DNA of 64,000 bases. Origin: Phlebotomus papatasi. Taxonomy: Eukaryota; Arthropoda; Insecta; Diptera; Psychodidae. Position 1 is the stretch's first letter, and the number at the start of each line of letters is the position of its first letter. Location of the stretch: assembly GCF_024763615.1 (NCBI RefSeq), contig NC_077223.1, positions 49,848,627-49,912,626 on the forward strand. Direction: 5' to 3'. The notes under the pieces are model-generated. The model did not search any database. It saw only the letters and a list, made by a program, of their open reading frames with translations, and was not told the origin of the DNA. Below are positions 25,101-33,679 of the stretch, piece by piece. The position numbers and the translations under genes were made by a program.

Positions 25101-27020
25101 ACAAAAAGATTCCCCACATGAGTAACGATTTCGTTCCAAAAATTATCTCGTCCACGGACACCGAAAATTTTTGGAAGAAATATGTTACAGATGTAGGAAT
25201 AATATTGTTATAAAAAAATGTACCAATTTGATCCTGACAGTGGGAACAAAACAGCCAAGTGCAATAAATTCTGTTCCAAATTTCAGGAACAAATTTAACG
25301 AAATCAACTCAAATTTGTAGACATTCCACCTTATCAAAACAGTTTCAAAAGAAAACTCTAACAAAATTGTAAATAATATTTCGTAACAAAACTGTAAAGA
25401 AAACTTTTTGGAAGAAAACTTGTTTCAATATTTTGGTCAGTGTTCAAACGTTTTTACCGTGTACACTTTAGAAGCCAAGGTGCATCAAAATCAAGAAAAT
25501 GAATAACGTTCTTGCCATCCGCCCCTCTGCAGAATTCTGTTAATAAATTTTATTGTTGATGTTCTTGTAATAATTTATCCTTAGGATCACCGATACATTA
25601 TAGACTGAATGAGGACCAGGGGGCTCATGACATCGATATCCCAGCGGATAAGATGATAATGCTGATGTCAGGTTTGGAGCGTTTGCTTAATGAATGTCGC
25701 ATCAGTGTGGAAACAGCCAACAGTATTTTGACGACGAGACGTGTGCCACTTGAATTGGCACAACATCTTGGCCTTATGGCTCATTCGGGCAACAATGGCC
25801 TTGATGTGTCCTCACCAGCAAGTCACAGCCAAAGTGTATCACCAATTCCGAGCAATTTTGTCAAAACGAGTGGTTTCAGTTCACCCCTGGCTCATTATAG
25901 TGGTAGTGCATGTGCATCACCAATCTTCAATACATCCCCCATGCATCAGATTACGAAGGGGATCAGTGGACTAAATACAGGCGGCGGATCAATCTCCAAG
26001 GGTACTTCGGCTGTGTCTGAATCAAATCAGCCTTTAGATCTGACAATGGATGTTGGAGCGGGTGGTGAAGGAAATGCTCAATGGTATATTCCGGGGAATT
26101 TTTATGAGTTGAAGCCACTAAATCTGTCTCCGGTACAACAATTGAGGATTATTCCTACGCCACCAGCTTCACCCAATTTGTGCATCATTCAAGAGGAGAA
26201 TTCTGTGGCCAGGGCAACTGTGGATGTGCAAAATCCAGTAATAGTGACTGGTGATGAGACCACAATGTCGCATCCACATCCGCAGATTTGTCTGACTGAT
26301 GTTCAGGGCAGTGAAATAACATTGGTAGCATTGTCAGATTCCAGTCGTGACAGCGAAGATTCTCTGGATATTCACAATTCCATTGGGCTTCAGGGACTTG
26401 TGATTACAGAACCATCAAATGATATGCCGTCAATAACACGTGGCGTTGGTCGAAAGGCCAGTCTCGAGAGTGAATCAACTGCCACTAATAGTTCCAAAGG
26501 GAATGTAAAGGAAATAATTGAGGCTGATACGAGGCGAGGAAGTGATAAATCACTGGGATTTAGTGATGATAGTCTCAGCAATGACTCTAATAATCTCTCA
26601 CCCAGCCAAGAACCCTCAACAAGTTCGGGTTTTAGGAGTAGTGTTGATTCGAGGAGTGAGATGGGAAATGGTGAAACACCCCTTGAGGATGTCCTCGAGG
26701 AGTGCTATGAATTGCCACTGCCACATGAGTGCTCAAATCTCGATCCGACACACATACTAGAACTAGTGAAAAAAACAATTGACTCGAAGATGCCACCAAA
26801 GGGATTTGTGCTCAATCGTGTAGATGCCGATCGGGATGTAGCTTTGGTGGACATCTCGAATCTCAGTCTCGAGTACTCAGGTGGCCTTCAAATTGAGTTG
26901 CAGGTATATGAGGGTCGCAAAGACAATGGTGTACGTGGAATTAAGCTCAGACGCATCTCAGGGGATCAATTTGAGTATGGGAAACTATGTCAGCAACTCA
27001 TTAGTTCCCTCACAGTGTGA
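6256..27020 (+). CDS. Sik3: Salt-inducible kinase 3 (SIK3-type), 5'-partial, eight exons
   Basis: Ser/Thr kinase of the AMPK-related family; SIK3 acts downstream of LKB1 and is held inactive by PKA phosphorylation and 14-3-3 binding, controlling class IIa HDACs and CRTC. Reconstructed coding exons: 6256-7181, 7257-7455, 10622-10877 (or from 10568), 10949-11156, 16176-16360, 16745-16903, 22051-22212, 25585-27020; all junctions are AG/GT and phase-consistent, giving 1176 residues. The first exon starts at the VAIK lysine; the glycine loop is missing. HRDLKAEN, DFGF and activation loop LSTWCGSPPYAAPE are present, then a UBA-like segment. Basic PKA/14-3-3-type sites match human SIK3: RRHTVG in exon 3 (human T469), GRRASDGGAN in exon 4 (S551), SPVRRASEG in exon 7 (S626); exon 5 has an extra KRHTVG. 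IYLVTE and EVFDHLVA favour SIK3 over SIK1/2. No frame damage seen. Confidence 0.93.
7503..7650 (+). repeat. tRNA-derived SINE, copy 1
   Basis: A tRNA-like head with A-box-like TGGTCAAGTGGTAG and a strong B box, GGGTTCGAATCC, is followed by a non-tRNA body ending in CTTCACTGCACTTGAT. The same composite recurs at 33232-33420. It lies in a Sik3 intron, so any open frame across it is not coding. Confidence 0.7.
7656..8165. repeat. Repeat copy interrupted by a MITE (filled site)
   Basis: This stretch, minus the insert at 7863-8097, is repeated in inverse orientation at 32266-32540. Shared stretches include TTAATATGTTTCTAATAGAA and GAGTCAAGGAGCAAATTTAT. The comparison provides an occupied/empty site pair for the inserted MITE. 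Nothing in it looks coding. Confidence 0.75.
7863..8097. mobile_element. 235-bp MITE with proven TA target duplication
   Basis: The ends are GGGTCGGAGGAACGTCT and, inverted, AGACGTTCCTTTCACCC, flanked on both sides by TA. The orthologous repeat at 32266-32540 reads straight through TTATG-TA-ATTCTC without the insert. A diverged partial copy lies at 38739-38832. Confidence 0.85.
8200..9880. repeat. Intronic repeat family shared with 45.3-46.3 kb
   Basis: Inside the Sik3 intron, phrases such as GACGAAATGTTCGCCTGG, CTACCTCTAAAACAT and the block around 8860-8960 recur in diverged form at about 45580-46270. At 9241-9390 there are several AACCGATT/AACCGGTT repeats also found at 22430-22770 and 60110-60310. 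No gene supported. Confidence 0.55.
9893..10095. mobile_element. 203-bp MITE with CAGTAGACTCTCG ends
   Basis: The right end reads, inverted, CAGTAGACTCTCGCTAATTC; the left end is a slightly diverged copy (TAGTAGAATCTCTCAAATTC). It is flanked by TA on both sides. The same terminus bounds the 1.9-kb unit at 13693-15606, so they are one family. CAGT-type ends with TA duplication fit Tc1/mariner-pogo elements. Confidence 0.68.
11179..11587. mobile_element. AGGGCAGAATCACATTG foldback element, copy 1
   Basis: Terminal inverted repeats of well over 100 bp begin AGGGCAGAATCACATTG and contain CTCACCGTATTTCGTTAATT; a short unique centre separates the arms. A second copy is at 23736-24113. Both sit in Sik3 introns. 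No reading frame of interest. Confidence 0.75.
11588..13425. other. Sik3 intron, no gene seen
   Basis: No exon-like frame was supported. Two diverged tandem copies of about 230 bp (around 12120-12350 and 12370-12590) share phrases such as GAATCACA(T/C)CTACCATAAGCA and TTCAAAGT(G/A)AAATGTG. Confidence 0.5.
13693..15606. mobile_element. 1.9-kb CAGTAGACTCTCG element hosting a nested foldback
   Basis: Flanked by TA at 13691-13692 and 15607-15608; ends are CAGTAGACTCTCGCTGAATC and its near complement. Most of the length is a second, nested inverted-repeat unit (13766-15442). No transposase frame remains. Confidence 0.7.
13766..15442. mobile_element. Nested foldback with ~500-bp arms, CACTGTGCAAC ends
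   Basis: The left arm runs from CACTGTGCAACAATT to about 14270 and the right arm from about 14945 to the complementary GTTGCACAGTG. The arms match nearly base for base (for example GGTGCCTATATCTCCGAATC and its complement), around a ~680-bp AT-rich centre. Flanks read TTA on both sides, a possible 3-bp duplication. The superfamily is uncertain; CACTG ends are seen in CMC-type elements. Confidence 0.7.
15929..16104. mobile_element. Partial copy of the GGGTAAAGTG MITE
   Basis: Shares AATTCGCCGGTACAAGTTGG and the right terminus TTGTACCACTTTACCC with the intact copy at 44230-44461, but lacks the left terminus. It lies about 70 bp upstream of the Sik3 exon at 16176. Confidence 0.65.
17827..18007. 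mobile_element. GGAAGTGGGGCAC foldback MITE, copy 1
   Basis: Flanked by TA on both sides. Left end GGCGGAAGTGGGGCAC, right end GGTGCCCCACTTCCCCC. Copies at 21791-21988 and 35502-35705 share the interior phrase ATATAATTTAGCTGCACAAA in one orientation or the other. Nested inside the psq element. Confidence 0.78.
18222..18353 (+). pseudogene. psq/pogo-type helix-turn-helix fragment (43 aa)
   Basis: An ATG-initiated frame of 43 residues ends in TAG. Its core DDVEKRLKEFRKGKLLRESV followed by RKFGVPRSIL has the spacing of the psq helix-turn-helix used by pogo/Tigger-type transposases and by some insect transcription factors (basic start, KGK turn, GVPRSIL recognition helix). The frame stops right after the domain and no catalytic DDE part was found downstream, so this is a relic. 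Homologous but shorter frames are in the MITEs at 20817, 27185 and 40488. Confidence 0.6.
18820..20619. mobile_element. Nested 1.8-kb element with GGTGAGATT ends
   Basis: Left end GGTGAGATTCTTAACG and right end AAGAATCTCACC are flanked by TA. The interior is a series of diverged units carrying phrases such as CCGGAGATATG, TATAGCTCGGGTCAGGGG and ACATACTAAAATTTCA, which recur near 530-660, 39240-39590 and 62520-62640. No transposase recognised. A 61-residue frame at 20348-20533 crosses the GGCC tract and is not credible as a gene. Confidence 0.68.
20453..20488. repeat. GGCC/CCGG tetranucleotide tract
   Basis: About nine units of GGCC with one interruption (CCAGCC) form a self-complementary GC-only island inside otherwise AT-rich DNA. 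It belongs to the 1.8-kb nested repeat. Confidence 0.85.
20817..21242 (-). mobile_element. psq-derived MITE, copy a (426 bp)
   Basis: TA-flanked; ends GGGTAAGTGTACCAAATTTC and, inverted, GGGTAAGTGTGCCAAATTCC. On the minus strand a 29-residue frame (21139 down to 21050) begins MQKNNKK and contains RDDVKKALEEFPKGKEL, aligned with the psq fragment at 18222. Lies in a Sik3 intron. Confidence 0.8.
21791..21988. mobile_element. GGAAGTGGGGCAC foldback MITE, copy 2
   Basis: Left end GGGGGAAGTGGGGCAC; right end GATGCCCCACTTCCCCC followed by TA. About 198 bp, 60 bp upstream of the Sik3 exon at 22051. The left flank is GA, not TA. Confidence 0.75.
22400..22790. repeat. AACCGATT-rich repeat, copy 2
   Basis: Many scattered short units of the form AACCGATT/AATCGGTT, found also at 9241-9390 and 60110-60310. 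GGAAAGGTCTT(A/G)GAAT and TGAACCG are shared with the 60.1-kb copy. Non-coding repeat family of unknown class. Confidence 0.6.
23170..23717 (-). pseudogene. Tc1-like transposase relic
   Basis: The minus-strand frame ending at 23475 reads like the second helix-turn-helix of a Tc1/IS630 transposase: SAPLVWKIIIRFKE then QNPIGSSRKPAIQDKRILK, with the spacing of the family's VWKI...GS.RK stretch. Downstream, after several stops and shifts, KAHAGPHRT and IYKSLVKGIKKKVQEFGKKL resemble the end of such transposases. No intact catalytic triad was seen. It sits in the last Sik3 intron. Confidence 0.5.
23736..24113. mobile_element. AGGGCAGAATCACATTG foldback element, copy 2
   Basis: Same long-arm structure as 11179-11587: arms start AGGGCAGAATCACATTG and contain CTCGCCGTATTTCGTTAATT; 378 bp. 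Flanks TATA/AACT give no clear duplication. Confidence 0.78.
24355..25200. repeat. Diverged ~100-bp tandem units in the last Sik3 intron
   Basis: The unit AACGAATTTGTTCC followed by CTCGTCCACGGACACC recurs at about 24357, 24449, 24768 and 25122, with AAAAAGAT spacers. The second unit is split by the MITE at 24541-24752. Frames on the minus strand simply follow the repeat. Confidence 0.7.
24541..24752. mobile_element. 212-bp foldback MITE, 40-bp perfect arms, empty site alongside
   Basis: Arms at 24541-24580 and 24713-24752 are exact complements, starting GGGGAAACTGGGGCACCACC. Flanked by TA. The neighbouring tandem unit at 24430-24450 has the uninterrupted AAAAGATAATCAATATTAG, corresponding to AAAAAGATA before and TACACAATATTAG after the insert, so TA was duplicated. 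Confidence 0.88.
25585..27020 (+). CDS. Sik3: Sik3 last exon: Ser-rich tail with KA1-like C-terminus
   Basis: Follows a TTATCCTTAG acceptor and encodes 478 residues ending in a TGA at 27018-27020. Its start holds MIMLMSGLERLLNECRIS, a conserved SIK C-terminal helix region. The middle is Ser/Asn-rich with a further basic Ser site (GRKASLES). The final ~50 residues (GLQIELQVYEG, then GIKLRRISGD, then KLCQQLISSLTV) resemble the kinase-associated KA1 fold of MARK kinases, with the Arg-Arg-Ile-Ser-Gly core and a terminal helix. That KA1 assignment is my inference from pattern. A GT donor at about 27057, after the stop, hints at a spliced 3'UTR. Confidence 0.88.
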
Positions 27021-27184
27021 ATTCCAGAGATCCATTCCTGTGAAGATGATGGTCCAGGTAAATTTACACACTGATAAATTTATGAAAATTTACGTAGATG
27101 ATTCCCATGAAATTAGTTTTTTAGATGCAATTTTTTTAATCAATTTTACATTTATTCGAATTTCATTTATAATTTTGTCTAGTA

Positions 27185-27610
27185 GGGTAAGTGAGCCAAA
27201 TTTCGGCATAGATGCATGCAAACGCCAAAGTCTCAAGTTTGAAATGTAATATCTTTAATAGAAATTGATTTTTTTATTCCTTCTTCTTAAGGAGTGTTGC
27301 TTAGAACCTTGTAGACAGTTTATCGTCTTTATTTACTCTAAAATCATTCTTAATACATTTTAAAATGAATAAAAATGTAGACATAGCTTTGGTGCCCTAT
27401 TTCGGCCACCTTCATTCTCTTAGCTCCTTGCTCTTCAGGAATTCTTCCAATTCCCTTTTCACGTCATCTCGTAAGTCGAAGCTACATTTTTTGTTATTCT
27501 TTTGCATTTTATAATCTCTAGAGTACGTAAAAACTAAAAATTCATAGAAATTCGAAGAACAAAAAAGGTGGCCGAAATTGCAAGCTGGCCGGAATTTGGC
27601 ACACTTACCT
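27185..27610 (-). mobile_element. psq-derived MITE, copy b (426 bp)
   Basis: TA-flanked, same length and ends as copy a. Its minus-strand frame begins MQKNNKK and reads on two residues further than copies a and c (SKELRE before the stop), preserving the RE seen in the longer psq fragment at 18222. Confidence 0.8.
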
Positions 27611-28770
27611 TATCTCTTTTTTTTAATGAAAAAATTAACATATTAGCGTATTCAGCAAGATATAGGGGAAAGTCCTCTCCCTTGGAACGTTCATGCCTTC
27701 GAATAATGTCAAATTCTGTTATTTTTTCCTAAGAGACTTCCACATAATTACCACGTAATTATCAATAATTGATGATAAGCTAACTAATATTTAATAGAAA
27801 TGTGTAAATCTCTTGGGTAAAATAAAAGAAAATTCACATTATATAATTACGAATTATTATGCAAATATAATGCCTGCTAAGTCATTTTGACTTCAGCATT
27901 TTTCAACGTCTAATTAAAAAGTTATAAGGAATTGCTCGGAATTTGGGACAGCTTGTAATTTTGGACACTGAGGGTAAAGTTGGATTACTACAAATTGACT
28001 AAAATTACGGAATTTTATTCCAATATTTAATGAATAATTAATGAATAATGTATTCTCTAACTAAATATTCATTCTATTTAGAAGATTTTGCTTTCAATTT
28101 TGTTTAACTTTCGTGAAGTTCCGTCGTTGCAGGTGACTTTGCACTCTGCTGTTCCTGAGACTTTCATAAAGTCTAGCACTTATCGATGATCTTCGCCGAT
28201 CCGGTCTACCATGTCAAAGTATATAAGGATATGTTATGTACCAAGTAAGGTACAATGATCCTCAAAAGGATACTTGTAGTTTCAGTAATAGTCAATGAAA
28301 TGCTAGTTATAGGTGTTTTGTCAAAAAACGGTTCCGTGAAAAAGTTAGCTGAAGGTGCAATTCCAAAATCGATTTCAGAGTAGTAAATTGCCCAAATCCA
28401 ATCTAAATTTACCTGGCTAGAATAATCCACTTCGATTTTGTTCAATTTTTTTTTATTAAAATACTTTTTTTTCACTATTAACTTGAAAAGAACGCAAGAT
28501 TTAGTAGTACCTGATGAAAATTTAATGAGCAAATTTTGCTCATAAATTTGCTCAATTCTCATTAATTTGCTCATTAATTATCAATCGTATTTACGCTATT
28601 TTAATCTATTTAAACCAATTTTTGTGACTCGAGTCCACTTTTTTATCACTAAATGATTCGATTTCTAAAAGCTTTTGACGAAAATTTCACATTAGGACAC
28701 ATATCAGCAACAATTAATATGAATCACATTAAAATTTTAATGTGAAATTCTCTAGTGTGATACAACGGTA

Positions 28771-28989
28771 GGGGAAAGCCCGCTACCTTCGGACGACTTA
28801 AACTTCGAATAACTCGTTTTTTTTCTATATCCTTTTTAATTAATTTCACCCATTACAATATTATATTTTAATAGAAAGTCCAATGCCTCAAATTTCCTTA
28901 AAAGGGCCATCGGTCAAACCCATTTAGCACATGGAAAAAATATATAGTTATCCGAAGCTTCAGTAGTCCGAAGGTAGCGCGCTTTCTCC
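28771..28989. mobile_element. GGGGAAAGCCCGCTACCTTC foldback MITE
   Basis: Flanked by TA. Left end GGGGAAAGCCCGCTACCTTC, right end, inverted, GGAGAAAGCGCGCTACCTTC. Another copy starts at 63936 and runs off the window. Confidence 0.72.
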
Positions 28990-29066
28990 TACTACTTAAA
29001 TTCATTAATATTTTATTATTTTCATGGGAATCATTGATAATCATCTAAATAAATCGTCAGTTAAAT

Positions 29067-29182
29067 CAGCAACTGTGCTAACTGCATTTTCTTTTTGTCT
29101 GCATTCGTTGCAAATGCTACGCAGCGGTGCGTCATTTACAGTGAATGCAGACACAAAGCAAATGCAGTTAGCACAGTTGCTG
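29067..29182. other. Strong 40-bp-arm hairpin, possible hairpin RNA or relic
   Basis: Arms 29067-29106 and 29143-29182 are complementary at 38 of 40 positions, around a 36-nt loop. Weaker complementarity extends outward to about 29054 and 29194. The arms begin CAGCAACTGTGCTAACTGCA, unlike the AT-rich or G-run MITE termini elsewhere. It could be a foldback element remnant or a structured RNA in the Sik3 3' region; sequence alone does not decide. Confidence 0.6.
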
Positions 29183-29199
29183 TTCCAACCGACGAAATG

Positions 29200-30980
29200 T
29201 TGTGTAAAACATATATAATCGAAAAATCTCGTCTTAGTAATAAACTCTATCTTATTTTCTTTCTTTCTAATCGCTCATCGATGTTCAGATGGCTAAATGT
29301 GCCGCTCAGAGAAAACAAACAGGCTATTTTAATAGGGAAAAATGCATGTACGATAGATTGTTTTTGCTCGCAGCAACTTAAATGATCTGCCATAGAAATA
29401 GCCAGTATGATCTGTAATTATTTAATTTAAAAAAAAATTAAAAAAAAGAAAGAATTTATCAGATCATAAATTATTTTAGATGTTACTTCTTAAATTTAGG
29501 TGCCATATTTAGCTTGTTTTAAAGCTTTCCTTTGAAAGAGTTTGTTTTTTTTTGTGTTTTATTTGAAATATAATTTCATAAAATAGTGTTTCATTATATT
29601 GTGAATAATCTTTTGAAGAAAAAATAAAAAAAGAAAACAGCGTTCTAAATTTCTACTCACAATAAAAGCAAATAGGAGAATGAAAAAATAGTGAGATGAA
29701 AGAAATGATGATAGGAACTTTGAAAAATGAATGAGAACCAAATAGAAAATTACACTCAATGAGAGAAAAAAAACAAAATAAAAAAATTAATATAAAAACA
29801 TTAAATTTAAAATCGATCTTTATATATTATATATATCACGTAATAATTAAAAGAAAATCATTCCAGAAGTATGCCCTGAAGTGGAGAATTAAAGCACAAC
29901 TCTGTATTGTAAGTTTCTTTTGTCCGTTTGACTACCACGTCTAAAGAAACCATACATCAATATAGAGATAATTATAAATTTGTGAATTTTTTATCCTTGT
30001 TTCGTAAAACATATAACAAGAGGTATATATTATACATAGGTGGGAAATTAAAATATGCAAAGATTATGTAAATAGTGATTTTATTTAATGGTTAGGGTAA
30101 AAATGTAATATATTTGTTCACATTCCTAGAATTTGGGTATAACAATGTACACAATTAAAGAATTTTTGGTTTCATACGAGAAATGAACTAAGGTAAGTGA
30201 AGCATGTATCGAAGCATGAAGGTCGGATCGTCACCCCAAAATAAAATGATTTTTTTTTGAAAATTATTCTTCGCTTTTAACGAATTATCTTTTGTAACAT
30301 GCTTTCCATTTTAGTAACTAATGAAAGACATTTTGCAAAAAAAAAAAAAACATTTAATAAAAGGGAATGGATAATTTTCAAAAAAGGAAATCAAGAGGTT
30401 ACGATCCAACCTTCATGATCGATAGATGTTTCACTTACGTTAATGTAAAGGGAAGATATTGTAGATTTGCTACTTGTCAAGGATAAAGTTTTAGTTTGAT
30501 GTATTAGAATGGGATTTATATACAATTTTTCTTTCTCACGATGTCCACAAGAAATATTCTAAATTAATCTGGGGGGTAAATGATAAACTTATCGATAATA
30601 TCGAATCCTAGTATCGTTAAATTCATATCTGATAGACTATAAGTAAATATAGACTTTTTAAGCATTGTCTGGTCATTTATTGTAACATTCTTGGTAGAAT
30701 GTGACTACTGATAAATAAATATCTACGGTAACTACAAAAAGCGTAGCTAATATTACTACAATTTCTCTGAATCGACAGTCGATACTATCGAAAAGAAGTT
30801 GTATCATGTTAACCCCTGGATTTGAAATAATCTCAATGAAAATAACCTTGCAAACAAACACACTGATACACTCTAATATTTCTGATTTCTAATATTTAAA
30901 ATTACAGCAATGAAAATCTTTTCTCATTAAGTTTTGCTCTGGACGGAAAATTTCGGTATTTGCTGCATATTAAACAAGTT
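29200..30980. other. AT-rich stretch, no gene seen
   Basis: Very AT-rich, mostly lacking the repeat signatures found elsewhere. It could hold Sik3 3'UTR or an intergenic region; no splice-compatible coding frame was found. Confidence 0.4.
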
Positions 30981-30989
30981 GAGTATGTA

Positions 30990-31216
30990 AGGGAGATCGG
31001 GGTAGAATTAGACAGCAAATGAAATTTTTTGTTACCTCTATAATTTGTGAAAAACATGTTTGAGTCACAATGATAAATATTTCAATGAATAGAGGGGGAG
31101 TATCTTACTCTAAACTAGTTTGCTTAATATTCTTTCTAAGGAAAACTATAAAAACACCACTGTCTAATTCTGCCCCAGACTAATTCTACTGTTGCCTAAT
31201 TCTGCCCCGGTCAGCC
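30990..31216. mobile_element. GGGGAGACCGGGGCAG MITE, uninterrupted copy
   Basis: Left end GGGAGATCGGGGTAGAATTA; right end includes CCTAATTCTGCCCCGGTC. 227 bp, collinear with the two halves of the unit at 18666-20710. Confidence 0.75.
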
Positions 31217-31456
31217 AATTGCAGTTTGTTGTAATTTAAAAATATCATATCATACAGCCACAATATTTATTTACACTTTTATATACAATGAGTAGAAAAA
31301 CTGGTGGTCACTTGAATTGGCGAATAAAAGGGGAAAAAATGAAAATGAAAAAAATTAAAAAATGAAGGTCGGGGATTGTCATTCCAAAATTAAATGGCTT
31401 TGAAAATTATTTATCTTTTAAAGAATTATCTTTAGCAACAAGTGTTAACCAAACCA

Positions 31457-31985
31457 ATAATAAGCTCAGGGATAAGCTTATGGGATTCTTCACTGAGAAA
31501 AAAAAAGAGGATGCGATTTACTTTTTTTCCTCATAACTTTAACACTTTTTAGGTGTAAAAATATATCAACATTGTTTAATGTTAATTTTACACCTTTTTT
31601 AAGAGTAAAATTAACATGAAAAAGGGTAACTTTAACCCATAATACACCTAAAAAGCATAATATTTACACTGATTTCGGATCAATACTGCAGGGTAAAATT
31701 AATATTTCCGGAATGTTATTTTAACTTTTTCGGATTTCTCTCAGTGTTCAGACGCTACCGTGGAGTGCTTGTATCTCGGATTGCGTGAAAATCCGATTGT
31801 GAGTTGAATTTTGGTAGTGAAGAAACTGTTCTCAGTTCTGAGTGTTCTTCTTTACTCTCAAAATCCAACCAACAAAAGAATTTTCGAGCATTCCGAATTG
31901 CAAGCACTCCGAGTTGCATGCATTTCGAGGTCACCTGTAAATAATCTCAGCTACCATAAGCTTATCTGGGCTTATCGCTGGTCAT
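31457..31985. mobile_element. AAGCTTAT foldback split by a CACTGAG element
   Basis: Ends contain GGATAAGCTTATG and CATAAGCTTATCTGGGCTTA; the uninterrupted relative is at 38882-39090 (shared GCATTCCGAG, GAGGTCACCTGTAAA). The interruption is the unit at 31491-31748. Confidence 0.6.
31491..31748. mobile_element. CACTGAGAAA element, copy 1
   Basis: Begins CACTGAGAAAAA and ends ACTTTTTCGGATTTCTCTCAGTG. Interior GGTGTAAAATTAACATG-type repeats and TTACACTGATTTCGGAT recur in the copy at 33477-33672. Flanking duplication is ambiguous (TT or CTT/TTC). Confidence 0.6.
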
Positions 31986-32265
31986 TTTCTGATTTAAATA
32001 GCTTGAGTACAGAAGGCCAAAACAATATCACTGATTAAACATTAGACATAGAGTTCGGTCAATTTCACAATAGTAAGGGTCAGGGTACAGTGAAGTGGAA
32101 TAAGCTAAGCATGGATGCAATTTATCGTTCGAAAGGTCTTAAACTTAGATATAATATATTGAAAGTTCAATTCAATTCAATTATATATTTCTCCTCAGTT
32201 ATGCTTTGTTGCATCTGCCGCCGACTTACCACTAGGGTAAATGTCCTAATTCAAAACCATTTCCA

Positions 32266-32540
32266 GGCGCATTAACTTTAACAGAAGATTCAACACATTA
32301 AGTTCATATTTTTTTCTGAAGAGAATTACATAAATTTGCTCCTTGACTCTTCTAGAAATGTTACTGTTTAGTGAAAATTCTTTAGATATAATTTGAAAAC
32401 TTCTTAAATACAAGAAAAATACGCGAGCGTAAAATGCTTCTATTGGAAACATATTAATCCAAATGGAGACACGGGAAAGTTCCTAATTGGAAACAAAAAG
32501 TGTAACTGAAACCGCTACGAAAGGCTTCCAAAACCTTCTT
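32266..32540. repeat. Inverted copy of 7656-8165, empty site
   Basis: Reverse complement of the repeat at 7656, lacking the 235-bp MITE: it reads GAAGAGAATTACATAAATTT where copy 1 has the insert, with the single TA at 32327-32328. Confidence 0.8.
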
Positions 32541-33231
32541 GAGTTGTTCTTGAGTGCAGGATTTGTTCTTATTCCTGGTCTCTTCTAATTTCCCAACTAA
32601 AACAATAAGAAAATCTCTCCAAAAAATCATATTTCCGGAGTTTCCTATTGAAGCATTTGTAGACACTTTAGAAAAATACTTTTTGTTCACGAAATAGGTA
32701 ATTATTTCATTTGACAGCTTCACGTACCGTTAACAATAAAGATTAGCACTTAATTTAACTAAAATTAGCCAGAAATATTACATAAATGTTAAACAAAACG
32801 AATAAACAACAGTCACCTTATTGTGTTTTTCATTGGAAAACATGGTCGATCGATGAAAAATTCGATGGTGAAAAGGTACCCTTCTAATTTTTCTGAGAAA
32901 TTAACAAATTAAAATTTGTGAATATGAATGGATTTTCGCTTTATTTAAAGCAAAATTAACTAAATAATGAGACTGTGGTATAGAAAATATATAAATATAA
33001 TAATTTAGTACTGTATTTATCGTGAAAACAATGATGTTTCCATTTGGAGTAGCGAAAAGTTTCCATTTGAAGCAGGTTTTGAATTAGCTTAATTTACCCT
33101 ACCGATCTCATCAGGTAAACGGCAGAAACGCTGAATCATAGTTCGCATATGCCAGAAAATGTTTTGTGTGTGTCAAATATTATAATTTTACAGTAATTTC
33201 AATTCAAATAATGGATAAATAAAGATCCCAA

Positions 33232-33420
33232 TGTTGCGTGGAGGGCACTCAATGGGTCAAATGGTAGAGCACTTGCTCTATAATGCAAGTGTCCCGGGTT
33301 CGGAGCCCCTTTTGGTCACCAGGAATTTTTCTAGCGTTAAAGGTGTTCGGATTGCATCCAGTGATCTTCACTGCACTTGATTCCATGGGGAATTTGACTG
33401 ACAACCCCATCCCTGTATAA
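33232..33420 (+). repeat. tRNA-derived SINE, copy 2
   Basis: Contains the tRNA-like GGTCAAATGGTAGAGCACTT, an anticodon-stem-like hairpin CTTGC...GCAAG, and a B-box-like GGGTTCGGAGCC, then the same body as copy 1 (GATCTTCACTGCACTTGAT). It ends near a short TAA-rich tail. The B box has mutated from the GGTTCGAATCC of copy 1, so this is a SINE copy and not a functional tRNA. Confidence 0.72.
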
Positions 33421-33476
33421 GAAAAATAATAATGGATGTCTCAAACTCCCCATGTGGGAAGGCCTAGTTCCTCTAT

Positions 33477-33672
33477 CACTAAGAAAAAACAGGGGTACAC
33501 CTTATTAAAATTTTACACCTTATTAAGGGTAAAATTAACATGAAAAAGGGTACCCTTAAACCCTAATACACCTAAAAAGGGTAATATTTACACCGATTTC
33601 GGATTAATAATGCAGGGTAAAATTAACATTTACGGAATGTTATTTTAACTTTTTCGGATTTCTCTGTCAGTG
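33477..33672. mobile_element. CACTGAGAAA element, copy 2
   Basis: Left end CACTAAGAAAAAAC, right end TTTTTCGGATTTCTCTGTCAGTG; interior shared with 31491-31748. Confidence 0.6.
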
Positions 33673-33679
33673 TTAAAAA

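Larger units (their letters stand above)
27021..29040. other. Downstream of Sik3: MITE-rich, no gene seen
   Basis: After the Sik3 stop, besides the elements listed separately, this stretch is AT-rich with no exon-like frame. At 27665-27843 there is a one-armed copy of the GGGGAAAGT foldback (intact right arm missing). Confidence 0.5.

Noticed and set aside
24349..25161. Minus-strand frames of 76-108 codons at 24.3-25.2 kb
   Set aside because: They follow the diverged tandem repeat and cross a MITE insertion; no protein family recognised.
33241..33320. Functional isoleucine-type tRNA gene
   Set aside because: The cloverleaf is imperfect, the B box is mutated and the unit continues into a body shared with 7503-7650, so it is a tRNA-derived SINE.
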